64,000 bases of DNA from Rubrivirga litoralis (GTDB lineage: Bacteria; Bacteroidota; Rhodothermia; Rhodothermales; Rubricoccaceae): contig NZ_JAVRHT010000020.1 in assembly GCF_031846415.1 (NCBI RefSeq), positions 1 to 64,000 on the forward strand, in the 5' to 3' direction. Every line of letters begins with the position of its first letter. Positions within the stretch are counted from its first letter, which is position 1. The translations under genes were made by a program, and so were the position numbers. This document shows, piece after piece, positions 1 to 8,086 of the stretch. A model generated the notes under the pieces. The model saw nothing but the letters and a program-made list of their open reading frames with translations. It did no database searches and was not told where the DNA came from.

Positions 1-63
1 GGGACAAACGGGAGCGCCCCGAGTACGAGCCGCCCCGCCCCCGCCCGCCACCCCGCCCGCCGC

Positions 64-1752
64 ATGTCCCCTAGCCGCCGCCTCCGCGTCTACTGGGAGC
101 GCTACGCCGCCCCCACCCGGACCGAGCGCGACGCCGGGTTCCGGGCCGTCCTCGACGCGGCGACCGGCCGCGGGCTCCGCGTGGCCGGCCTGTTCGGGGT
201 CGCCGCGCTCGTGGGCGCGGCCGTCGCCGTCGGCGTCACGACGCTCATCGCCGGGGGCGACATGGTCGAGGCGACCGTCGAGGCCACGCTCCAGATCGGG
301 CGCGTGCTGACCGACAAGCTGTTCGTGTTCGCCGCCGCGGCCGTGTTCCTCGCCGTCGCCCGGTTCCGCCCGCGGCTCACCGTCGGGCGGTGGCTCGTGG
401 CGGCCTACGTGCTCGTGGCCGCCGGCTTCCTCACGGCCGACGACGTGGCTCGGGCCGACATCGAGTTTCTGGCCGCCTGGCTCTCGCTGCTCCTCCTGCT
501 GACGGTCGGGACCGTCCCCTTTCAGCCCGTCCAGACGCTGGCCCTGGGCCTCCTCATCACCATCGTCCACACGGGGGCGACGGCCGTGCCGGGGATGGAG
601 GTGTCACTCGACGTGAGCGAGAACGTCCGGCGCATCGCCTACCTCGTCCTCGTGACCTTCCTGTGCACGGTCATGAACGGGGCGCTCTACGCCGGCCGCT
701 ACGGACAGTACCGCGTGACCGAGCGGCTGGCCCGGCTCCGCGACCGGCTCGAGCGGCGGAGCCAGCTGCTCGAAACGCGCGGGGCCGAGCTCGAGGCGCA
801 GCAGGCCGAGCTCGAGTCGTCGCTCGGCCGGCTCTCGCGCGCCCAGACGCAGCTCGTGCAGCAGGAGAAGATGGCCTCGCTCGGCCAGCTCACGGCGGGC
901 GTGGCCCACGAGCTGAAAAACCCGCTCAACTTCGTCAACAACTTTGCCCAGCTCTCGGCCGAGCTCCTGGACGACTTCGAGGACGAGCTCCGCGAGGACG
1001 ACGGGCGCTCCGTCGCCGAGGCGCTCGGCGCCTCGGGCGACCTGCTGGACGACCTCCGCGCGAACGCGGCCAAGATCCGCGAGCACGGGCGCCGAGCCGA
1101 CGGCATCATCCGGTCCATGCTCGCCCACAGCCGGGCCACGCCCGGCCCCCACCGCCCCGCCCCGCTCAACGGCCTGCTCGAAGAGTACGTGGGGCTCGCC
1201 TACCACGGGATGCGGGCCGAGCACACCGGGTTCAACGTCGAGATCGAGAAGAGCCTGGACCCGGCCGTCGGCGACGTCGAGATGGTCCCTGAGGAGATGG
1301 GGCGGGTGTTCCTCAACCTGCTCGACAACGCGCTCCAGGCCACGCGCGAGCGGGCCGCCGACGGCGAGCCCGACTACGCCCCCCGGCTCTCCGTCGCCAC
1401 GCGCCCGCTGCCCCGGGGCGGGGCGGAGGTCCGCGTCTCGGACAACGGGCGGGGCATCCCGGACGACGTGCTCGACCGGATCTTCGAGCCCTTTTTTACG
1501 ACGAAGCCGACCGGCGAGGGCACCGGCCTGGGCCTCTCGCTGACGTACGAGATCGTCGTCCACGGCCACGGGGGAACGCTCGACGTGGAGACGGCCGAGG
1601 GCGAGGGGACCACGTTCGTCGTGTCGCTCCCGGGAGAGGATCCCGCAGCCACGGGCGGGGCGGCAGCGAGCGGGGCGGCAGCGAGCGGGATGGCGTCGGG
1701 CGGGATGGCGTCGGGCGGGGCGGCGGGGCGGGGCGGGGAAGCGCAGGACTGA
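64..1752 (+). CDS. Membrane-bound sensor histidine kinase
   Basis: Two-component sensor kinase that would autophosphorylate and pass the phosphate to a response regulator not present in this window. Residues about 40-215 are hydrophobic with roughly six membrane segments. A Leu/Glu/Arg-rich coiled coil (about 220-265) links them to the HisKA domain. The H-box reads VAHELKNPLNF with the phospho-accepting His at residue 282. The ATPase domain shows the N-box NLLDNALQAT (about 420), G1 DNGRGIP (about 460) and G2 GTGLGLSL (about 487). No receiver domain is fused. The last 35 residues are a Gly/Ala/Ser/Met tail encoded by degenerate GC-rich direct repeats and are unlikely to be structured. ATG at 64 is the first start in frame, without an SD sequence. 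The ligand is unknown; a partner regulator may lie upstream of the window. Confidence 0.9.
   Translation: MSPSRRLRVYWERYAAPTRTERDAGFRAVLDAATGRGLRVAGLFGVAALVGAAVAVGVTTLIAGGDMVEATVEATLQIGRVLTDKLFVFAAAAVFLAVARFRPRLTVGRWLVAAYVLVAAGFLTADDVARADIEFLAAWLSLLLLLTVGTVPFQPVQTLALGLLITIVHTGATAVPGMEVSLDVSENVRRIAYLVLVTFLCTVMNGALYAGRYGQYRVTERLARLRDRLERRSQLLETRGAELEAQQAELESSLGRLSRAQTQLVQQEKMASLGQLTAGVAHELKNPLNFVNNFAQLSAELLDDFEDELREDDGRSVAEALGASGDLLDDLRANAAKIREHGRRADGIIRSMLAHSRATPGPHRPAPLNGLLEEYVGLAYHGMRAEHTGFNVEIEKSLDPAVGDVEMVPEEMGRVFLNLLDNALQATRERAADGEPDYAPRLSVATRPLPRGGAEVRVSDNGRGIPDDVLDRIFEPFFTTKPTGEGTGLGLSLTYEIVVHGHGGTLDVETAEGEGTTFVVSLPGEDPAATGGAAASGAAASGMASGGMASGGAAGRGGEAQD
1652..1746 (+). repeat. Degenerate GC-rich tandem repeats in kinase C-terminal tail
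   Basis: Short direct repeats built from GGCGGGGCGGCAGCGAGC and GGCGGGATGGCGTCGGGC follow the last conserved kinase residues. They translate to a Gly/Ala/Ser tail. The unit contains the window-wide GGCGGGGCGG word, so the tail looks like slippage expansion of that word. Confidence 0.7.
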
Positions 1753-1824
1753 GCCAGAGGCGGGCCGGCGGAGATTGTTCGGCGCGTGTGGAGAGAACGT
1801 CACGTTTTTGTGACGGAGCGGACC

Positions 1825-1832
1825 TAGGTTTG
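1825..1832 (+). promoter_or_regulatory. Candidate -7 promoter element TAGGTTTG
   Basis: TAGGTTTG matches the Bacteroidota -7 consensus TAnnTTTG and lies 53 nt before the ATG of the first subtilase-like gene. TTTTTG at 1805-1810 could be a -33 element, but the 14-nt spacer is shorter than usual. The second paralogue has TAGGTTTA in its leader. Confidence 0.45.
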
Positions 1833-1833
1833 G

Positions 1834-1859
1834 GGAGCGCGGAGCCCGCTCCGCGTTCC
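1834..1859 (+). other. Leader stem-loop before subtilase-like gene A
   Basis: GGAGCGCGGAGC and GCTCCGCGTTCC form a 12-bp stem with one G-U pair around a two-base centre. It sits between the candidate -7 element and the start codon, so it would be in the 5' UTR. There is no T-run, so it is not a typical terminator. Confidence 0.4.
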
Positions 1860-1885
1860 GCTCCGGCATCCACCACTCTCCCTTT

Positions 1886-4612
1886 ATGCGCTTCCCTTAC
1901 AACGGAGTTCGGCACGGCTTCGTCGTCGCCGCCGCCCTCCTTGCCCTTCCGGCCTCCGCTCAGATCTCGGACGTCCAAGCTGAACCCTCGGCGGACGCCC
2001 ACCGAGAGGCGGCGGCGCCTGCGCCGGCCTCCCCGTCCCAGACGGACCGCACCGCGCGGCTCGCGGGAGACGGTCCGCTCTCGCGGCTCGACGCGACGCT
2101 CCGCAACCTTGTCCGGGGCGGGGCGGCGGCCCGCGGCGGCGACGCCTACGTCCAGGTCGACGTGCTCGCCAAAGGCACGGGCGGAGCCAGCGAGCTGGCG
2201 GCCAAGCTGGACGAGCTCGGGCTCGAGCAGACGAGCCGAACGGACTTTGTCGTCTCGGGGCTGCTCCCGGTCCGGTCGATCGAGGCCATGGCTGAGATCC
2301 CGTCGCTCCGCTCGGCGATGGCTCCCCACTACCTCGTGCACGGGCCGGACGGCGAGGACACGTACGTGTCGCCGGTCGTGGCGGGCCGCTCGTTCGTCGG
2401 CGCCGTGACGGGTCAGGCGAACGAGGCCCTCCGGGCAGACATCGCGCGGGACCAGTTCGGTGTGGCGGGCCGCGGCGTCTGCATCGGCGTGATGTCCGAC
2501 TCGTACAACTTCCGGAATGGTGCGGCCGCGGGCGTCGCCTCCGGCGACCTCCCCGACGGCATCCGCGTCCTCGACGAGCTCGACACCGGCCGGGAAGGCT
2601 CTGACGAGGGCCGGGCTATGATGGAGCTGGCCTACGACGTGGCCCCGGGCGTGGACTTCGCGTTCCACACCGCGTTCAAGGGCTTCGCCAACTTCGCCGG
2701 CGGCGTCGTCGACCTGTTCCAGGCGGGGTGCCAGGTGGTGGTCGACGACATCGGGATCTCGACGGACCCCATGTTCCAGGACGGCGCGATCTCGCAGGCC
2801 ATCGACTACATCGTTTCGCAGGGCGGGGCGTACTTCTCGTCGGCTGGGAACTCCTCGAACGCCTCGTACGAGAGCGACTACCGCGGCACCGGCATCACCG
2901 GCCCCGGCGGCGGCTCGTTCCACGACTTCGACCCGAGCTCGGGCGTCGACGCCTTCCAGAACGTCGTGCTCCTGCCGGGCCAGCGCATCCGGTTCGCGTT
3001 CCAGTACGACGAGCCGTCGGTGCTCGCCGGCGTTGAGGTCAGCGAGTACCCGTCGCTCTACGGCGGAGCGGAGGGCCAGGCGCCGACGAGCAACTACGAC
3101 GTCTACATCCTCGACGGGCCGTCGGCCGACGCGGGGATCCTCGCCGTCTCGGACAACGACAACCCGACGTTCGGGGCGCCCTACGAGTTCGTCGACTACA
3201 CGAACGCGACGGGGGCCGAGCAGACGGTCTACGTCGCGATCGAGCTGGTCGACGGCGCCGAGCGTCGCCTGAAGTACGTCAACTTCGGCGGCACCCGCTC
3301 CGTTATCCAGAACGCCGAGTACGCCGGCGCCTCGACCGCGTTCGGGCACTCGAACGCCGAGGGCACCTTCGCGACCGGCGCCGCTCCGTGGTTCAACACG
3401 CCGGCGTTCAGCGAGGTCATCCGCGAGAACCCGGAGCTCGTGGGCGGGGCGGCCGTCGAGGCGTTCACGTCGTTCGGCGGCCTCGACATCCGGCTCGACG
3501 AGGACGGCAACCGTCTCAGCTCACCCATCGACCGGATGAAGCCGGACGCGGTCGCCTCGGACGGCGACAACAACACGTTCTTCGGCGGCGACATCGTGAG
3601 CGACGACGACACGTTCCCGAACTTTTTCGGGACGAGCGCTGCGGCCCCGAACGCCTCGGCCGTCGCCGCGCTCATGCTCGAGGCCACGGGCGGGGCGGCT
3701 CCCGCGACGGCCATCTACAGCGCACTCGAGGAGACGGCCGTGGACATCCTCCGCGGCCCCGGCACGTTCAACTTCGGGTCCGCCCCGGGCTTCGACGACC
3801 AGAGCGGGTTCGGCTTTATCCGCGCTGACGAGGCGCTCGCCGCGCTCGCCGGTGAGCCCGTGGCGTGCTCGCCGGAGGCGCCCGTGTTCTTCGCCGACTT
3901 CGACGCGGACGGCGACGACGCGACGTTCGGCGAGTTCGCGGCGGTCGGCAACGACTCCGACGGCGCGTTCGTGAACCTCACGGGGTGCTCGTTCGCTGCC
4001 TTCAATCCGTTCACCGAGCGCGTGACCTACGCGACCTCGGCGGCGGGCGGTGTGGCCGCTGGGGGCGAGTTCGTGCTCGCGACGCAGGAGGGCGACCAGG
4101 AGCTGCCGGCGTCGGTGATCCCAGACGGACCGGGCGCGATCGTCCTCGTCGAGGGCACCACGGAGGTCGGCGCGTCGGTCCAGGACGTTCTGGACCGTGT
4201 CGTGGCGTCGGTCGTCTACTTCAACGAGGACCAGGTCTTCGGGTCGGCCCGCGGCGGCAACGGCGCGGCGCGGACGTCGACGGACCGGGGCCAGTCGCTG
4301 CTCGACGCGCTCGCGGCCGTCCGCAACGAGGCCCCGCTCGCGGCGGGTCCGGTGGACGTGACGCTGGTGGCGTCTCCGAACCCGGTGCGCGGCCGTCTCT
4401 CGGTCGGGTTCGGTGCGGCCGAGGCCGGCCCGGTCCGGGCGTCGGTGTACGACGCGCTGGGCCGCGAGGTGGCCGTGTTGGCCGACGGGGCCTTCGAGGC
4501 CGGCCGTCACGAGGTGACGCTGGAGGCGGGGTCGTTCCCGTCGGGCGTGTACATCGTGCGGGTGTCGGTGGGCGGCGACGTGCAGACGCAGCAGGTCACG
4601 GTGGTGCGGTAG
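1886..4612 (+). CDS. Secreted subtilase-like protein A with Por (T9SS-type) sorting tail
   Basis: A 908-residue exported protein of the S8/S53 superfamily. A signal peptide (about 1-25, ending ASAQ) is followed by a pro-region. The catalytic-type blocks are SDSYN (Asp205), SDEGRAMMEL (Asp240/Glu241, where subtilisins have HGT), an oxyanion-side block ending SSAGNSS near 330, and GTSAAAPN with Ser584. The Asp-Glu-Ser set recalls sedolisins on a subtilisin-like frame. A large beta-rich insertion separates AGN from GTS. Residues about 825-908 form a Por secretion tail (SPNPVRGRLSVGFG, GVYIVRVSV), so type IX export to the cell surface is expected. Start chosen at ATG 1886 because MRFPY and the signal peptide match the paralogue downstream. 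Substrate unknown; proteolytic activity is not proven given the missing His. Confidence 0.88.
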   Translation: MRFPYNGVRHGFVVAAALLALPASAQISDVQAEPSADAHREAAAPAPASPSQTDRTARLAGDGPLSRLDATLRNLVRGGAAARGGDAYVQVDVLAKGTGGASELAAKLDELGLEQTSRTDFVVSGLLPVRSIEAMAEIPSLRSAMAPHYLVHGPDGEDTYVSPVVAGRSFVGAVTGQANEALRADIARDQFGVAGRGVCIGVMSDSYNFRNGAAAGVASGDLPDGIRVLDELDTGREGSDEGRAMMELAYDVAPGVDFAFHTAFKGFANFAGGVVDLFQAGCQVVVDDIGISTDPMFQDGAISQAIDYIVSQGGAYFSSAGNSSNASYESDYRGTGITGPGGGSFHDFDPSSGVDAFQNVVLLPGQRIRFAFQYDEPSVLAGVEVSEYPSLYGGAEGQAPTSNYDVYILDGPSADAGILAVSDNDNPTFGAPYEFVDYTNATGAEQTVYVAIELVDGAERRLKYVNFGGTRSVIQNAEYAGASTAFGHSNAEGTFATGAAPWFNTPAFSEVIRENPELVGGAAVEAFTSFGGLDIRLDEDGNRLSSPIDRMKPDAVASDGDNNTFFGGDIVSDDDTFPNFFGTSAAAPNASAVAALMLEATGGAAPATAIYSALEETAVDILRGPGTFNFGSAPGFDDQSGFGFIRADEALAALAGEPVACSPEAPVFFADFDADGDDATFGEFAAVGNDSDGAFVNLTGCSFAAFNPFTERVTYATSAAGGVAAGGEFVLATQEGDQELPASVIPDGPGAIVLVEGTTEVGASVQDVLDRVVASVVYFNEDQVFGSARGGNGAARTSTDRGQSLLDALAAVRNEAPLAAGPVDVTLVASPNPVRGRLSVGFGAAEAGPVRASVYDALGREVAVLADGAFEAGRHEVTLEAGSFPSGVYIVRVSVGGDVQTQQVTVVR

Positions 4613-4750
4613 CGTCCGTCTCCACCCAGCCCCCGGGTTCGCTCGGGGCGTGCGCGGCCGGCTCCTTCGGGGGCCGGCCGCGCCGCGTTGGGGCCGCCCC
4701 GCCCGTGGCCGCCCCCGTCCAAGCGGCGTCCCGCCCCGCCCTCCACACGG
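4345..4750 (+). repeat. Long direct repeat, copy 1 (3' end of gene A plus its hairpin)
   Basis: About 405 bp nearly identical to 7525-7931 at a constant offset of 3180 bases until one indel near position 4730. It covers the Por sorting tail, the stop codon, the UUCG hairpin and the GC-rich spacer beyond. The upstream halves of the two genes are clearly diverged, so the block looks recently homogenised. Confidence 0.9.
4652..4683 (+). terminator. UUCG-capped stem-loop after gene A
   Basis: A 14-bp GC-rich stem (GCGCGGCCGGC with GCCGGCCGCGC, extended by TCC/GGG) closed by a cUUCGg tetraloop, 40 nt after the stop. There is no T-run. It may act as an RNA 3' stabiliser or a U-less terminator. Confidence 0.6.
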
Positions 4751-4873
4751 GGGCGGGGCGGGGTGGGTTGGCTCTCCCATGGCTTCGTGCAGGGGCGGGG
4801 TGGCGTGCGGAGGGCTCGCGGCCCTTTTCTAACACATGCGACAATTAGTGTTCAGTCAGAGTGTAGGATGTGT

Positions 4874-4881
4874 TAGGTTTA
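4874..4881 (+). promoter_or_regulatory. Candidate -7 element TAGGTTTA before gene B
   Basis: TAGGTTTA differs by one base from the element in front of gene A and is followed by a similar GTGACG..GCGG context. It lies about 80 nt before the ATG at 4961. No clear -33 box is visible. Confidence 0.4.
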
Positions 4882-4960
4882 CGTGACGGCGCGGTATAGG
4901 TGGAGGTCGGTCCCCTGCTCCGTGCTGCCCACTGTCCACCACCCTCTCTCCTCCGCCCCC

Positions 4961-7792
4961 ATGCGATTCCCTTACCCCCGGTTGCGCTACGGTCTCGTAG
5001 CCGCAGCCGCCCTCTTCACCCTCCCTGCCGCGGCTCAAACGTCGCCTCGCACCCCAACCGACGGACTTGAGCCGTCGTCGAGCGGCTATCAAGGCCCCGC
5101 CATCGGGAACCAAGCGTTCGGGGCCGCGGGCGCCCGCCAAGCCGGCGTCGTTCGGACGCCCGAGAAGGGCGGCGCGCTTTCCCGGCTCGACGTGACCCTC
5201 ACCAACCTCGCCGCCGACTACGAGGCCCGCGCTCAAAGCGGCGCGCGCGTCACCAACGACCGCGTCCGCATCAGCGCGCTGGCTCCGGACCCGAGTGCGG
5301 CCCGCCAGCTGAAGGCGTCCCTCAACCAGCTCGGCCTCGAGAAGACGGCGGAGACTGACTACGTCGTCTCCGGCCTCCTCCCCGTCAGCGCGCTCGACGA
5401 GCTCGCTGCGCTCCCGTCGCTCCGCTCGGCGTTCGCTGACCTCTACGTCCTCCGTGGGCGGGGCGGCGAGGACACGTTCGTGTCCCCGGTCGTCTCGGAG
5501 GCCGCGCGCGTCGGGGCCGTCGACGGCGAGGCCAGCCTCGCTCTCCGCGCGGACATCGCGCGCGACCGCTTCGACGTGACGGGCCAGGGCGTCTGCATCG
5601 GGATGCTCTCCGACTCGTACAACAGCCTCGGCGGTGCCGCGGGTGGCGTCGCCTCGGGCGACCTCCCCGACGGCATCGACGTGCTCGAGGACCTCGGCGA
5701 GGGCGAAGGCTCTGACGAGGGCCGGGCTATGATGGAGCTGGCCTACGACGTAGCCCCGGGCGTGGACTTCGCGTTCCACACCGCGTTCGAGGGGTTCGTC
5801 GGGTTCTCTGGCGGGATCGTCCAGCTGTTCCAGAACGGCTGCAACGTGATCGTCGACGACATCGGCTACGCCGGTGACCCGTACTTCCAGGACGGCGTCA
5901 TCGCCCAGGCCGTCGACTACGTCGCTGAAGAGGGGGCCTCGTACTTCTCGTCGGCTGGCAACTCGGCCGACGCCTCGTACGAGGCGGACTTTGAGGACTC
6001 CGGCGTTCCAGGGTTCTTCACGTTCGGGGGCAACCTCCACGACTTCGACCCCGGCCCGGACGTCGACGCCTTCCAGGACGTCCTGATCTTCCCCGGTGAG
6101 ACCCTCCGGTTCGCGTTCCAGTACGACGAGCCGTCGGTGCTCGCCGGCGTCGAGTTCAGCGAGTTCCCGGACCTCTACGGCGGCGAGGCGGGCCAGGCGC
6201 CGACGAGCGACTACGACGTGTTCGTCTTCGACGAGCCCTCGACCGATGGGACCATCCTCGCCATTTCGGCCGACGCCAACTCGACCGCTGGCGCTCCGTT
6301 CGAGTTTATCGAATACACCAACACGACGACCAGCATCCAGTTCGTCTACGTCGCCATCCAGAAGTTCGAGGGTGAGGACCGCCGGATGAAGTACGTCAAC
6401 TTCGGCGGCGACCGGATTCTGATCGAGACGGCCGAGTACGTCGAGCCGGGCACGTCGACCGTGTACGGCCACTCGAACGCAGCCGGGGCCTTTGCGACCG
6501 GCGCCGCCGCGTGGTTCAACACGGCCTCCTACAGCGACTTCCTCGACGCGATTGAGTCGTTTACGGGGTCGGCGAGTGTCAACGGCTTCTCGTCATACGG
6601 CGGCCTCGCCATCCGGCTCGACGAGGACGGCAACCGGCTAGCCTCGCCCGAGGAGCGGATGAAGCCGGACGCCGTGGCGTCGGACGGCGACAACAACACG
6701 TTCTTCGGCGGCGACAGCGGCGTCGACGACGACGACCTCCCGAACTTCTTCGGGACGAGCGCCTCGGCTCCGAACGCCTCGGCCGTCGCCGCGCTCGCCA
6801 TCGAGGCCGCCGGGAGCGTGTCGCCGGCCGAGCTCTTCGCCGCGCTCGAAGGGACGGCGGACGACATGATCTCCGGTGCCCCCGTCACGACGGTCAACGA
6901 AAACGCCACGCCGGGCTTCGACGACCGGACCGGGAACGGGTTCGTCCGCGCCGACTTCGCCATCGCCAGCCTCCTCGGCGTCGAGCCCGTCGCGTGCTCG
7001 GCCGAGCTCGCGCTCGCGCTCTCGTTCGACTTCGACGGCGACGGCGACGTCGACGGCGACGACTTCGAGACGGACGGGGCCAATGACCCCGACCAGTTCC
7101 TCGGCGACGTGTTCGGCGAGCTCGCCGCGGTCACGAACGCGACGGCCACCGAGTTCGTCGACCTCTCGACGTGCACGTTCGCCGTGTTCAACCCGTTCAC
7201 GGAGATGGTGACCTACGCGGCCACGCCGGGCGGTGTGATCGGCGCCCGCGAGGAGTTCGTGTTCGCCGGCCAGCGCGGTACGGCGGACCTCCCGTCGGGC
7301 ACGCTCCCCGACGGCCCCGGCGCGTTCGCGCTCATCGAGGGCGACGTGGCCGTGGGTGCGTCCGTGCAGGACGTGCTTGGATCGGTCGTGGCCTCGGTCG
7401 TCTACCTCAACGACGAGACCGTGTTCGGGTCGAAGAGCGGCGGCAACGGCGCGGCGCGGACATCGGGGGACCAGGCGTTCCTCGACGCGCTGGCCCGCGT
7501 GCGCGGCGAGGCGCAGGTGGCCTCGGGTCCGGTGGACGTGACGCTGGTGGCGTCTCCGAACCCGGTGCGCGGCCGTCTCTCGGTCGGGTTCGGTGCGGCC
7601 GAGGCCGGCCCGGTCCGGGCGTCGGTGTACGACGCGCTGGGGCGTGAGGTGGCCGTGTTGGCCGACGGCGCCTTCGAGGCCGGCCGTCACGAGGTGACGC
7701 TGGAGGCGGGGTCGTTCCCGTCGGGCGTGTACATCGTGCGGGTGTCGGTGGGCGGCGACGTGCAGACGCAGCAGGTCACGGTGGTGCGGTAG
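4961..7792 (+). CDS. Secreted subtilase-like protein B with Por (T9SS-type) sorting tail
   Basis: A 943-residue paralogue of the preceding gene in the same order and orientation. The signal peptide ends PAAAQ near residue 26. The aligned key blocks are SDSYN (Asp218), SDEGRAMMEL (Asp252/Glu253 in place of the subtilase His), a SSAGNSA block, and FFGTSASAPN (Ser600). It carries an extra Asp-rich segment near residues 690-710 (DFDGDGDVDGDD) resembling calcium-binding dockerin or thrombospondin-3 loops, shorter in gene A. The Por tail is almost identical to that of gene A at the DNA level. Likely exported and anchored by the type IX system; whether the two act on different substrates cannot be told from sequence. 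Confidence 0.88.
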   Translation: MRFPYPRLRYGLVAAAALFTLPAAAQTSPRTPTDGLEPSSSGYQGPAIGNQAFGAAGARQAGVVRTPEKGGALSRLDVTLTNLAADYEARAQSGARVTNDRVRISALAPDPSAARQLKASLNQLGLEKTAETDYVVSGLLPVSALDELAALPSLRSAFADLYVLRGRGGEDTFVSPVVSEAARVGAVDGEASLALRADIARDRFDVTGQGVCIGMLSDSYNSLGGAAGGVASGDLPDGIDVLEDLGEGEGSDEGRAMMELAYDVAPGVDFAFHTAFEGFVGFSGGIVQLFQNGCNVIVDDIGYAGDPYFQDGVIAQAVDYVAEEGASYFSSAGNSADASYEADFEDSGVPGFFTFGGNLHDFDPGPDVDAFQDVLIFPGETLRFAFQYDEPSVLAGVEFSEFPDLYGGEAGQAPTSDYDVFVFDEPSTDGTILAISADANSTAGAPFEFIEYTNTTTSIQFVYVAIQKFEGEDRRMKYVNFGGDRILIETAEYVEPGTSTVYGHSNAAGAFATGAAAWFNTASYSDFLDAIESFTGSASVNGFSSYGGLAIRLDEDGNRLASPEERMKPDAVASDGDNNTFFGGDSGVDDDDLPNFFGTSASAPNASAVAALAIEAAGSVSPAELFAALEGTADDMISGAPVTTVNENATPGFDDRTGNGFVRADFAIASLLGVEPVACSAELALALSFDFDGDGDVDGDDFETDGANDPDQFLGDVFGELAAVTNATATEFVDLSTCTFAVFNPFTEMVTYAATPGGVIGAREEFVFAGQRGTADLPSGTLPDGPGAFALIEGDVAVGASVQDVLGSVVASVVYLNDETVFGSKSGGNGAARTSGDQAFLDALARVRGEAQVASGPVDVTLVASPNPVRGRLSVGFGAAEAGPVRASVYDALGREVAVLADGAFEAGRHEVTLEAGSFPSGVYIVRVSVGGDVQTQQVTVVR

Positions 7793-7931
7793 CGTCCGTC
7801 TCCACCCCGCCCCCGGGTTGTCCCGGGGCGTGCGCGGCCGGCTCCTTCGGGGGCCGGCCGCGCCGCGTTGGGGTCGCCCCGCCCGTGGCCGCCCCCGTCC
7901 AAGCGGCCGCCCCGCCCCGCCCTCCACACGA
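7525..7931 (+). repeat. Long direct repeat, copy 2
   Basis: Second copy of the 4345-4750 block, covering the 3' end of gene B, its stop codon, the hairpin and about 100 bp beyond. Only scattered substitutions and a one-base indel separate the copies. Confidence 0.9.
7832..7863 (+). terminator. UUCG-capped stem-loop after gene B
   Basis: Identical in stem and cUUCGg loop to the structure at 4652-4683, at the same distance from the stop codon. No T-run follows. Confidence 0.6.
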
Positions 7932-8067
7932 GGGCGGGGCGGCTGCGTTAGCCCGCCCCGCCCCGCCCGTGGTGCTGCGCGAGGGCGGGGTGGGAAGGCG
8001 TCCTCCGCCCCGCCCGTGGTTCCACCCGGGGCGGGGTGGTGCGGGTGGGGGTGCGGCGCTCGCCTCT

Positions 8068-8086
8068 GGGCGACCGCCGGTCGCCC
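8068..8086 (-). repeat. GGGCGACC palindrome touching the trehalase stop codon
   Basis: GGGCGACC and GGTCGCCC form a perfect 8-bp stem with loop GCC. The next base on the coding strand side begins the TAG stop at 8087-8089, so the repeat unit (reading TAGGGGCGACC on the minus strand) supplies the stop codon. A near copy sits in the same position after the helicase gene (53518-53539). Confidence 0.65.

Larger units (their letters stand above)
4613..4960. other. Gap between the two subtilase-like genes (348 bp)
   Basis: Holds the UUCG stem-loop, several copies of the GGGCGGGG word, then an AT-richer stretch (4830-4885) likely to be the promoter of gene B, and a pyrimidine-rich leader (4916-4960) directly before ATG. 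A frame open from 4883 would add 26 residues before MRFPY; homology to gene A argues against that start. Confidence 0.7.

Noticed and set aside
4883..4960. Upstream extension of subtilase-like gene B from ATG-like start at 4883
   Set aside because: The 26 added residues would bury the signal peptide, and gene A starts at the equivalent MRFPY.
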